The translations under genes were made by a program, and so were the position numbers. A DNA stretch of 64,000 nt, from positions 1-64,000 of the forward strand of contig JAJRQO010000015.1 of assembly GCA_024280215.1 (NCBI GenBank). Reading direction: 5' to 3'. Shown one piece after another: positions 54,436-62,163 of the stretch. Source of the DNA: Candidatus Zixiibacteriota bacterium. GTDB lineage: Bacteria; Zixibacteria; MSB-5A5; GN15; FEB-12. The notes below the pieces were generated by a model that did not search any database, was not told where the DNA came from, and saw only the letters and a program-made list of their open reading frames with translations. Each line of letters begins with the position of its first letter. The stretch's first letter is position 1.

Positions 54436-55691
54436 ACTACTTCCTTGTTTGAGTTATTTAGCTTCTCAAAGTTGAGATTTGTTTGTGCTTGTGCCATTTT
54501 TTCAGAAAGAACTTTTGATGGCTGAAATGATGCGTTGCTAATAAGTTTTGTTACTAAATTTTTAATCGAATTTTGTTCGTCGGCACTAAGTGAAGTGACT
54601 TTCTTTTTAAAGAGATCATCCATTGCGTTATGAGCAAGTTGGATAGACTCTTTAAAAGAAGTATGAAAAATTGGTTTGATTGAAACTTCAAGTTGAGAAC
54701 TGACAAATTTATAGACAGCATCTTTGATGATATTGTTGGCTTTGCCAGCTTCGACAAATTTTTTGCGAAGGTTGCCGTTTGCTTTAGTTTTTAGAGCAGG
54801 AATATCGACTAAAGTAATTTTTTCATGTTTGTGTATGTCATCGGAAAAATCACGAGGGATCGCTAAGTCAATTGCTAAAATTGGGTGAGCAAGTTTGTCG
54901 GCAAATGATGTATCGAAAATTGCATGCTTACATGCAGTTGCTGTAGCAATCACATGAACCTCTTGTGGGTTTGCTTTAAATTCTTTGAGAGAAATTGAAC
55001 TGCCACCAAACTCTTCTACAAATTTTTCTGCTTTTTCAACAGTACGGTTGACAAATAACAGATTTCCAAGATGTGCTTTTGTTATATATTTTGCGAATTT
55101 ATTTGTCATCTCGCCAGCACCAACTAAAGCAATTTTTCTATCTTTTTGACCGTCGAGATAATTTTTAATCTCCTGAGCCGCAAGCGATGCCATTGACTGA
55201 TGTCCATTTCCGATAGTTGTTTCTCTTTTTATTTTTTTGGAAACAGATAGTGCTTCGTCGGCTAATTTGTGGAGATAAAATCCAACATGTCCTGCACCGA
55301 GAGCATCTTGATAGGCTTCTTTGAACTGACCTGTTATTTGAGTTTCACCAACGACTAAAGATTCAAGAGAAGAGACAGTACGAAAGAGGTGAGTGATTGC
55401 TTCTTTGTCGGTGAAGTGGTAAAAATCATTTGGAAAGAAATTGAGGTCGGAGCCGTCGGAGAAAAAGAAGTCAATCAAACGGTGGAGAATACGGCTGTCG
55501 CTGGTTGGTTCATTGATGGTGTAGATGATTTCGACTCGATTACAAGTTGCGAGGTAGATGAGTTCGTCGATTCCAAGAGCTTCTTTGAGCTGATTAATTG
55601 TTTCAGATTTGTTGTCACGGTCGATAGTTATTTTTTCGAGGAGTTTCATATTCTGTTGCCAGATTGAAGTGCCGATTATACCAAATTCCAT
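54432..55691 (-). CDS. hemA: Glutamyl-tRNA reductase
   Basis: A 419-residue enzyme that starts the C5 route to haem. The catalytic cysteine is in YLATCNRVEIIYT, with VVGETQITGQFKEAY and the NADPH-binding ALVGAGEMTNKFA. It is the first gene of the operon, so the promoter should lie in 55692-55930. The only ALA route in the window is this one (HemA plus HemL); no ALA synthase is seen. Confidence 0.97.
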   Translation of the reverse strand: MEFGIIGTSIWQQNMKLLEKITIDRDNKSETINQLKEALGIDELIYLATCNRVEIIYTINEPTSDSRILHRLIDFFFSDGSDLNFFPNDFYHFTDKEAITHLFRTVSSLESLVVGETQITGQFKEAYQDALGAGHVGFYLHKLADEALSVSKKIKRETTIGNGHQSMASLAAQEIKNYLDGQKDRKIALVGAGEMTNKFAKYITKAHLGNLLFVNRTVEKAEKFVEEFGGSSISLKEFKANPQEVHVIATATACKHAIFDTSFADKLAHPILAIDLAIPRDFSDDIHKHEKITLVDIPALKTKANGNLRKKFVEAGKANNIIKDAVYKFVSSQLEVSIKPIFHTSFKESIQLAHNAMDDLFKKKVTSLSADEQNSIKNLVTKLISNASFQPSKVLSEKMAQAQTNLNFEKLNNSNKEVV

Positions 55692-56053
55692 ACTATATTC
55701 CTAACATCTTTATATTACTATTTTTATGTTAATCTGAATTAACTGTCTTTAGCTTCTTTAATGTCAAAGTTCTGTCATGCTTGTGAAAAAAAGTACAAAT
55801 ACTGGTTTTAATGTTAAACTCTTATTAAGGTGATAAAAGCAATGTAAAGATAAGTGATATAAAGAGATAAGTGTGATAAAAGAGGTCTTGGTTGAAATTG
55901 AGTTTCATTTAGATGTCATGCTGATGTCATGGTATATATAGATAAAAAAATCAGTTTAAAAGAGTCGGGTTCGGTATACTGTTTCACGAAGCGTCCTTTT
56001 TTTATTCGGTCATTACTTTATAGGATTCAGATCTATCTAAACCTTTTAAACTG
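55692..56053. promoter_or_regulatory. Upstream region of the haem operon
   Basis: AT-rich DNA before hemA with no convincing gene. It must hold the haem promoter; no haem-responsive or iron-responsive operator could be named from sequence. Confidence 0.35.
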
Positions 56054-56057
56054 TACC

Positions 56058-56076
56058 GACAGGGCATTGCCCTGTC
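56058..56076. repeat. Dispersed palindromic repeat, copy 3
   Basis: GACAGGGCATTGCCCTGTC, followed at 56082-56101 by a variant of the companion palindrome and then CTAC, as at 15463-15518. A perfect hairpin CTCCGGC-GAA-GCCGGAG follows at 56120-56136. Confidence 0.85.
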
Positions 56077-56188
56077 TAAACGGAACAGGCAAGACAGTTC
56101 CCTACAAAACACTCCTCCTCTCCGGCGAAGCCGGAGTCCAGAAAAGATACAAGTTGGTAGCTGATAAAAGAATCATGCTGGGTAGACA

Positions 56189-56343
56189 ACCCCTTGGGGA
56201 CTGTTGAGAAACCTCTTATTTTGGAACATACTTCGACTCCGCTCAGTATGACAAATTATAAGCTGTTGTCTTTCAAGTCACCCTGAGCGGAGTCGAAGGG
56301 TCTTGAAAGACTGTTTGGACTTTATCAACAAGCCCCAAGGGGT
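56189..56343. repeat. Nested inverted repeat
   Basis: The outer arms 56189-56207 and 56325-56343 match at 17 of 19 positions (ACCCCTTGGGG..TGTTGA against TCAACA..CCCCAAGGGGT). Inside them, CTTCGACTCCGCTCAG (56231-56246) pairs perfectly with its reverse complement at 56283-56298. The whole can fold into one long interrupted hairpin of ~155 bases. The inner unit is the same motif as at 16044. No transposase is present. Confidence 0.75.
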
Positions 56344-56362
56344 GAGCTACACAGCTATTTTA

Positions 56363-56381
56363 GACAGGGCATTGCCCTGTC
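56363..56381. repeat. Dispersed palindromic repeat, copy 4
   Basis: GACAGGGCATTGCCCTGTC, followed by GGTA. Copy 3 is preceded by TACC, so the two flanks are mirror images around the nested inverted repeat. It lies 27 bases downstream of the TlpA-TPR gene stop (read on the minus strand). Confidence 0.85.
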
Positions 56382-56407
56382 GGTACAAATAATAGTTTCT
56401 CGAAAAT

Positions 56408-57523
56408 TTACGGGGCAGGGTAGAGTATATCAAGAGCGTCTCTGAAAGAAGTAATAGCGTTAGTCGTATCAGAGTCGTTGAGGTAAATAAGCCCTAAATA
56501 ATAGTAAGGGCGTGGATTTTGCAAATGTAGTTCTTGAGCTATCTTAAGATTTTCAAGGGCTTTTTCTTTGTCGCCTTGTTCTGAATAACAGAGAGCTAAA
56601 TTTAATAGTGCTGGAGCATAGAACTCATCTAAGCTAATAGCTCTGTTAAGTGCGGTAATGGCAGAGTCGATATGATTATTTTTTAAATGTAATTCTCCAA
56701 CACCATTCCATGCTGCGACAAAAGTAGAGTCCAAGGTGACCGCTTTTTTATAATAGTTGAGAGATTTTTCGTTTTCATGTAAAATATTGTAAATTTCTCC
56801 CATCAAACTGTATGGAACAGGAAAGAGGGAATCATTTTTTACAGCAATTTCAACATTAGCAAGAGCTCGTTCATACATCCGTTTATTTCGTAAGTTAAGA
56901 GCAAGATTGTAGTAGCGAGAAGATTTTAAATTCGGAATATATCCTTTTTTTAACGTATCTGAAACCGTTACTACTTTTTTGCCAAGTAAGACATCAATCG
57001 AATCAATTATTAAATCATGAGTTGTTAAAGAAAAACCGGCTGGTCCATATCGAATAACGCCAGTAGTGTCGGTAATTGCTGTTGAAGGAACAGCGATGAC
57101 ACCAAATTGATAGAATATCTCTAAATTGTTATCAATTATAACTGGGAATGGGAGGTCTAAATCTTTTGTAAACTGCACAACTTTTTCTGTAAGTTGTGCC
57201 GACATCTTTTGGCTTTCAACATTAACAGCAATAATTTTAAAACGGTCGTTAGGGTGTAGCAAAGTAATTTTTTTTAATGAGATAAGTTCTTCAACCGAAC
57301 GTTTTGACCAAGTCGACCAAAAAACAACAATAAGCATATTATTATCTTTGATAATCTTGTCAGTGCTAACTTTTTCACCAGTTAAAATATCTGTGTTGTT
57401 AATTATTGGAAGTTTCATTCCTTCCTGCAGGTATCGAAATGCTGCCGTTGCCGACGGGACAAATAAGACCGCAATAAGTAAGATTATGAAAAGATTGGTA
57501 GATTTGTGCTTAACGAATGACAT
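56408..57523 (-). CDS. Cysteine-less TlpA/thioredoxin-fold protein with TPR repeats
   Basis: A 371-residue exported protein. Signal or anchor segment 10-28; a TlpA/ResA-like thioredoxin fold (about 33-185) in which the active-site region reads FWSTWSKRS, so the usual WCxxC cysteines are serines 73 and 76; the cis-proline region is present (FGVIAVPSTAITD). About four TPR repeats follow (200-365; ALLNLALCYSEQGDKEKALENL). It cannot do normal thiol chemistry and is probably a binding or scaffold protein. It is the third gene of the cytochrome operon, eight bases after the TPR gene. Confidence 0.82.
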   Translation of the reverse strand: MSFVKHKSTNLFIILLIAVLFVPSATAAFRYLQEGMKLPIINNTDILTGEKVSTDKIIKDNNMLIVVFWSTWSKRSVEELISLKKITLLHPNDRFKIIAVNVESQKMSAQLTEKVVQFTKDLDLPFPVIIDNNLEIFYQFGVIAVPSTAITDTTGVIRYGPAGFSLTTHDLIIDSIDVLLGKKVVTVSDTLKKGYIPNLKSSRYYNLALNLRNKRMYERALANVEIAVKNDSLFPVPYSLMGEIYNILHENEKSLNYYKKAVTLDSTFVAAWNGVGELHLKNNHIDSAITALNRAISLDEFYAPALLNLALCYSEQGDKEKALENLKIAQELHLQNPRPYYYLGLIYLNDSDTTNAITSFRDALDILYPAP

Positions 57524-57531
57524 TATGTATA

Positions 57532-58050
57532 TTAGTTCCCTTTGTTGAGTGCTGTTTCAAGTCCGTTTTGTAAGTATTCTAATGCATTCGTTGTATCATT
57601 TTGATATAAGTATGTCAATCCACGTAGATATAATGTTTCTGCTTCATTCGGTTTAATTCTTAAAATTGCATCGAGCAGTTCCGATGCTTGTATATAATCT
57701 TTCTTCTCAATTTTAATTCTCGCAAGAAGTATCTTTATTCTGGTTGAGAGGGGAGCAAGAGCTACGCCCTGTGTGAGAGTCGAATCTGCTTTGGTGGTGT
57801 CATTTTTTTTTAGTTCAATTAAGCCTTTGTAATAAAAGCCATCTACATTTTTAGAATCAAAAAGTAAAAGTGAATCAATATAGATATAAGCAGAGTCTAC
57901 TTGTTGGGCATCAAAATATGACCGAGATTTTTTTAAGTAGAGACGTATCTGTTTTCTTTTTGCTCTTTTTTCTTCTTTGGTTAATTCTTGAGCAACAGTA
58001 ATGCTTGTACATAATATAGAGAAAATTAGAAAATATTTTATCAGTTTCAT
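57532..58050 (-). CDS. Exported TPR protein
   Basis: A 172-residue protein with a signal peptide (1-20, ending ITVAQE) and about three TPR motifs (for example ASELLDAILRIKPNEAETLYLRGLTYL-type helices). It sits between the multihaem cytochrome (10-base gap) and the TlpA-TPR gene, so it probably helps assemble or dock the cytochrome complex. Confidence 0.8.
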   Translation of the reverse strand: MKLIKYFLIFSILCTSITVAQELTKEEKRAKRKQIRLYLKKSRSYFDAQQVDSAYIYIDSLLLFDSKNVDGFYYKGLIELKKNDTTKADSTLTQGVALAPLSTRIKILLARIKIEKKDYIQASELLDAILRIKPNEAETLYLRGLTYLYQNDTTNALEYLQNGLETALNKGN

Positions 58051-58060
58051 TTGTTACCGT

Positions 58061-59332
58061 CTATTTTTTACGGTTATACTCTTTTGGTGAATGACAACCA
58101 ACAACACAACTTCCGCCATTTTCTAACTTAGTATAAGTCACAGGTAATTCCCAACTAATTTTTCCAAATGGAACCGATTCTCTTATATGTTTAGATTGCG
58201 ATGATGCGTGTACCTGGTGACAGGCTTTACAACTACGTCCTTTTTTCTCTTTGTTGACATGGAGAAAATGTAGATTGATATCCCCATCACGGAAGTCTGT
58301 CAGCGTTTTAGTTTTTTCGTTGAGAGCTATATCTTTATTGTGACATTGAAAACAAATTGCATAGTTGTCTGTATCATACGGCATATAAAATTCTTCAGGG
58401 AAATTGTCACGCAAAATCCGATGATACTCTGAACCATGTGGATCATGGCAGGCATTACAATCACCCTCTTTGACAGGGCCATGTTTGTATTTTTGATCAG
58501 AAACAAAATCACCCATTTCATTATGACAACTGAAACAAAGGGCTTCTTGTGGTTTTACAAACATACGAGGGTTATCTGAGGCGTGGACATCGTGGCAGTC
58601 CATACATTTACCCTCAGCAACTGGTGCATGCTGGTGCTTGGCTCCAACATAGGCAGCAATGTTTTCATGACAGCCATAACAAAGTTGTTCGTTGGCAGCA
58701 CCTAAAAGGAATTCTTCTTTGTTGGCGTGCGGATTATGACACTTGGTACAATCTTCAGCAACAGGAGAATGAATATGTCGTTTATTCATAATATCAGATT
58801 TTTCTTTATGGCAACTAAAACAGAGGTCTTTTTTAGGGGCAACCAGTTGTTTTTCATTGGCGGAGGCGTGTGGATTATGACAGACATTACAATCACCAGC
58901 AGCGATTGGACCGTGAACATATTCATTATCAAAATGTTCTTCAGCATGACAAGTAAAGCAAAGTTCGGAGGCATCACCTTTAAGAGTGTAGCGATAGTTT
59001 GATTGATGTGGATCATGACAACCAACGCAATTACCATCGGCAACAGGTGTGTGGAGATGTTCTTCAAGCATCATATCTCGCTTACCATCATGACAATTAA
59101 AGCAGAGTTCTTCTTGTTCGGCTGCGAAAATGAATTTATGTTTTTTACCTTCAACGGGGGTATGACAGATAGTACAAATACCAGCACCTACAGGTCCATG
59201 TATGAATTCCATTGTTCCCATTGTAACATGACACTTGTCAGTCTGACATCCAGCATCACCTTGAGCAGAGATAGGATGCGGGGTCAGTAGTAAAAGTAAA
59301 AATATAAAAACTACGGTCGAAATTTTGTTCAC
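58061..59332 (-). CDS. Multihaem c-type cytochrome (doubled CxxCH type)
   Basis: A 423-residue periplasmic cytochrome with signal peptide 1-23. It contains thirteen CxxCH motifs, mostly spaced in pairs of the doubled-CxxCH pattern (LCFxCHxxK then CxxCHxPHxS). Two non-standard sites add to these: CQTDKCH near the N-terminus (CX4CH) and CVVGCH near the C-terminus (CX3CH). Up to fifteen haems are therefore possible. Its likely task is electron transfer or storage across the periplasm or outer membrane. Upstream, TCCTCC/GGAGGA marks a strong ribosome-binding site. It is the first gene of a three-gene operon. Confidence 0.93.
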   Translation of the reverse strand: MNKISTVVFIFLLLLLTPHPISAQGDAGCQTDKCHVTMGTMEFIHGPVGAGICTICHTPVEGKKHKFIFAAEQEELCFNCHDGKRDMMLEEHLHTPVADGNCVGCHDPHQSNYRYTLKGDASELCFTCHAEEHFDNEYVHGPIAAGDCNVCHNPHASANEKQLVAPKKDLCFSCHKEKSDIMNKRHIHSPVAEDCTKCHNPHANKEEFLLGAANEQLCYGCHENIAAYVGAKHQHAPVAEGKCMDCHDVHASDNPRMFVKPQEALCFSCHNEMGDFVSDQKYKHGPVKEGDCNACHDPHGSEYHRILRDNFPEEFYMPYDTDNYAICFQCHNKDIALNEKTKTLTDFRDGDINLHFLHVNKEKKGRSCKACHQVHASSQSKHIRESVPFGKISWELPVTYTKLENGGSCVVGCHSPKEYNRKK

Positions 59333-59702
59333 AGTATCCTCCTAAGGAGTCAAAAACAGTTTGTCATTGTTTTGGCATTTAGCTCTTACAATTCTTTGTG
59401 AAAAAGATAACAAACTCCGTCTTGTTGTCAAGTGAAAAGTAGCTGTTGTTATCTTTATTTGTCATATAGAACTTACTTTCCAACTATTTTAATAGTGGTG
59501 AATACTGTCCTATAATATTCTTTGAACTTGTTGTAGTGTCGGCAGATAGGGAAGTAGTGTTAGCGTTTTTAGTGAAATATTCAATTTTTAGCGGATAACT
59601 GATTTCTGCTTGAGATTTATTGAAGAAAAATGTATCTTTATACGTATATCATTACAAGACAATAGTTCAATCAATTATATTGAAGTTTTTTAAGGGTTAC
59701 AA
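59333..59702. promoter_or_regulatory. Divergent intergenic region between cytochrome and pterin operons
   Basis: About 370 AT-rich bases between divergent operons. It must carry promoters for both. No gene, repeat or clear RNA structure was seen. Confidence 0.4.
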
Positions 59703-60242
59703 ATGGAAGAGTTATATAAAAAGTTATTAGAAGAAGTTGGCGAAGATGTAAATCGTGATGGCCTCAAATCAACTCCAAAAAGGGCAGCGAAAGCTTTTAA
59801 GTTTCTTACAAAAGGATATAATGAAAATATAGAAGAAATAATAAATGGAGCGCTTTTTCCGTCTGAAGCAAGCGAAATTGTTTTAGTCAAAAATATCGAA
59901 CTCTATTCTTTATGCGAGCATCACTTGTTACCCTTTATAGGCAAATGTCATGTTGCCTATATTCCAAGTGGTAAGGTTTTAGGGCTTTCAAAAATCGCAA
60001 GAATCGTTGATGTTTTCGCTCGGAGACTACAAATACAAGAACAACTTACTCGACAAATTGCAGAAACAATAAATAAATATACCAACGCCCAAGGTGTTGC
60101 TGTTGTCATTGAAGCAAAGCATTTGTGTATGATGATGCGTGGTGTTGAAAAGCAGAATTCTTCAATGGTTACTTCATGTGTTTTAGGAGAATTTCATGAT
60201 GACCCTTCAACCCGAGCGGAGTTTTTCTCTCTTATAAAATAA
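59703..60242 (+). CDS. folE: GTP cyclohydrolase I
   Basis: A 179-residue type I GTP cyclohydrolase that converts GTP to dihydroneopterin triphosphate. Zinc ligands C71, H74 ([10 protein letters not shown]) and C142 (HLCMMMRG) have the same spacing as in the E. coli enzyme, and H73 and H140 match its catalytic histidines. [21 protein letters not shown] and QNSSMVTS are the family blocks. It ends three bases before the PTPS fusion gene. No other folate gene (folB, folK, folP) is near, so in this operon its product is more likely meant for a biopterin-type cofactor. Confidence 0.95.
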   Translation: MEELYKKLLEEVGEDVNRDGLKSTPKRAAKAFKFLTKGYNENIEEIINGALFPSEASEIVLVKNIELYSLCEHHLLPFIGKCHVAYIPSGKVLGLSKIARIVDVFARRLQIQEQLTRQIAETINKYTNAQGVAVVIEAKHLCMMMRGVEKQNSSMVTSCVLGEFHDDPSTRAEFFSLIK

Positions 60243-60245
60243 ATT

Positions 60246-61466
60246 ATGTATTTAACAGTATCTAAAAGATTCGAAATTTCAATTTCTCATAGGATGTATA
60301 TTCATGACTGTACTGAAGCGGAAAATATTTCCATGTATGGTGATGAGTCAATAGGAGAGCATGGGCATGGTCATAATATTGTTGTGACTTTTATCTTTAA
60401 CGGGCAAGTCTCTTGCGATGATGGGATGATGTTAAATGTTACTGTTATTAAAGAGAAAATCAATAAGCTACTGCAAGAACGATATGATCATAAGTTTCTT
60501 AACGTTGATACTTCACCATTTGATAGAGAAATTCCAACATTTGAAAAAATAGCCCATGAGCTTTTAAAAGACGCCACTCCGTTGTTCGCAGATGAGTTAG
60601 CTCAATTGGTCGTTTGTCATATTTGCGAAGATAATGAATGGGAAGCGACTGCTTATGCAGATGGAAGAATTGAGCGAAGTTTTTATTTAGACTTTTGTGC
60701 TGCTCGTAGAACTTACTCACCATTTTTATCTGAATCTGAAAATAAAAAATTGTTTGGTGTTTCAGCAAGGCGTTCTGGGCATGGACATCATTATAATATG
60801 CGTGTTACATTTGACGGAAAACTTGATCCGAAAAGTAATTTAATTATTGATTTTGCAAAAGTACGACCTGTCTTAAATAAATTTTACCGAAAATATGACC
60901 ATCGAAATCTTACGACTGATTTACCCGAACTTCAGGGTAAACCACTAACGACTGAATCTTTGGCTCAGCATTTTTTTCAAGAGCTAAAAAAAGATTTTCC
61001 TCTTAATCGAATTCGCCTTCATGAAAATAATTATTTTTTCATAGAATATACAAAAGAAGATAAAATGTTCATGGGAGTGAAGACAAAATTTTATGCAGCT
61101 CATCGGTTGTATTCACCAAATATTTCCGAAGAAGAAAATATTAAGATGTATGGAAAGTGTAGCAACGACAGAGGTCATGGTCATACATATAAAGTTGAGA
61201 TGGTTTTAGAGGGAGAGTATGACCGTGATACAGGGACAATTTTTGATTTGGCTATCGTCTTAACGCAGCTTGAAGAAATTTTACATCATTGGAATTATAA
61301 ACATCTCAATTTAGAAACCGATGATTTTCAAAAGATTATTCCGACGGGTGAAAATATCTGTAAAATATTATGGGGTAAATTGTTTAATCTCTATGGAAAT
61401 CAGCTCATAAAGCTGTCATTGTCAGAGACTGCTAATAATCGTTTTACTATTAGAAAAGAAATTTAG
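60246..61466 (+). CDS. Triple-domain 6-pyruvoyl-tetrahydropterin synthase / QueD-like protein
   Basis: A 406-residue protein of three tandem PTPS-fold (T-fold) domains, about 1-135, 145-268 and 278-406. Domain 3 has everything: zinc ligands H286, H311 and H313, catalytic C305, triad H353 and substrate-anchoring E394. Domain 1 keeps H15, H41, H43, H82 and E128 but has S35 in place of the cysteine. Domain 2 keeps H179, H181, H219 and E260, has S173 for the cysteine and R154 for the first zinc histidine. PTPS normally is one ~120-140-residue subunit in trimers and hexamers with interface active sites, so this chain may be a built-in trimer. By context (folE before, reductase after, aromatic hydroxylase opposite) it should turn dihydroneopterin triphosphate into 6-pyruvoyl-tetrahydropterin; a queuosine role is the alternative. 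Confidence 0.88.
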   Translation: MYLTVSKRFEISISHRMYIHDCTEAENISMYGDESIGEHGHGHNIVVTFIFNGQVSCDDGMMLNVTVIKEKINKLLQERYDHKFLNVDTSPFDREIPTFEKIAHELLKDATPLFADELAQLVVCHICEDNEWEATAYADGRIERSFYLDFCAARRTYSPFLSESENKKLFGVSARRSGHGHHYNMRVTFDGKLDPKSNLIIDFAKVRPVLNKFYRKYDHRNLTTDLPELQGKPLTTESLAQHFFQELKKDFPLNRIRLHENNYFFIEYTKEDKMFMGVKTKFYAAHRLYSPNISEEENIKMYGKCSNDRGHGHTYKVEMVLEGEYDRDTGTIFDLAIVLTQLEEILHHWNYKHLNLETDDFQKIIPTGENICKILWGKLFNLYGNQLIKLSLSETANNRFTIRKEI

Positions 61467-61476
61467 AAAGAACAAT

Positions 61477-62163
61477 ATGAAAACAATTTTAATAACAGGT
61501 GCAAGCCGAGGTATAGGTAAAGCTATCGCACTAAAGTTTGCTTCGGGTAACAAAGTTATTTTAACAGGTCGTGATAAATCAAAATTGGATGAGACCGCAT
61601 CTTTGGTTGTTAAGAACGGTGGCGAAGCAATTGTCATAGAGGCGGATTTGTCGGTACCGCAAAATGTTATCGCTCTTACCAAAAATGAAAATCTGCCCCA
61701 ACTTGACTTGCTTATAAATAATGCTGGAATTGCACTTGTCGGTTCATTGGATGAGATAACTCTGGAAGATTGGCAGAAAACATTTGATGTTAATGTCACC
61801 GCACCTTTTTTACTTATACAAAAACTATCCAGCAAAATGCCGAAAGGTTCTTCTATTGTAAATATTGCATCGGTAGCATCAAAAAGTGGATTTCCTAATT
61901 GGAGTACTTATTGTATGAGTAAGTTTGCTTTAGATGGATTTACAAAGTCAATCAGAGAAGAGTTGCGTGAAAAAGATATAAGAGTTTTAAATATCTACCC
62001 AGGAGCTGTTGCAACTGATATTTGGAACGGTGTACCTGGAGAGCAAGACTTAAGTGCGATGATGCAACCTACTTCTGTCGCAGAAATTATTTTTACCGCT
62101 GTAGCACAACCTACTGGTACTGTTATAGAAGATATTACGATGCGGAATTTGCATGACTTTTAA
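61477..62163 (+). CDS. Short-chain dehydrogenase, probable sepiapterin-reductase-type step
   Basis: A 228-residue classical SDR. Nucleotide motif TGASRGIG (7-14), NNAG (81-84), catalytic S132, Y145 and K149 (YCMSK). It is ten bases downstream of the PTPS fusion gene. SDR sequence alone does not fix the substrate. From its place after folE and PTPS, it is the best candidate to reduce the 6-pyruvoyl side chain to tetrahydrobiopterin, as sepiapterin reductase does. The 3' end overlaps the aromatic hydroxylase gene by 29 bases, tail to tail. Confidence 0.85.
   Translation: MKTILITGASRGIGKAIALKFASGNKVILTGRDKSKLDETASLVVKNGGEAIVIEADLSVPQNVIALTKNENLPQLDLLINNAGIALVGSLDEITLEDWQKTFDVNVTAPFLLIQKLSSKMPKGSSIVNIASVASKSGFPNWSTYCMSKFALDGFTKSIREELREKDIRVLNIYPGAVATDIWNGVPGEQDLSAMMQPTSVAEIIFTAVAQPTGTVIEDITMRNLHDF

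Noticed and set aside
55929-56207. Open frame of 92 codons upstream of the haem operon
   Set aside because: It runs through the palindromic repeats and has no ribosome-binding site or known domain.
56189-56343. Nested inverted repeat considered as an insertion sequence
   Set aside because: It is only ~155 bases and has no transposase frame, so at most it is a non-autonomous element.
60246-61466. Triple PTPS protein considered as QueD for queuosine
   Set aside because: No queC, queE or queF is near, and folE plus an SDR and an aromatic hydroxylase favour a biopterin role. The possibility is kept as an alternative, not as the main call.
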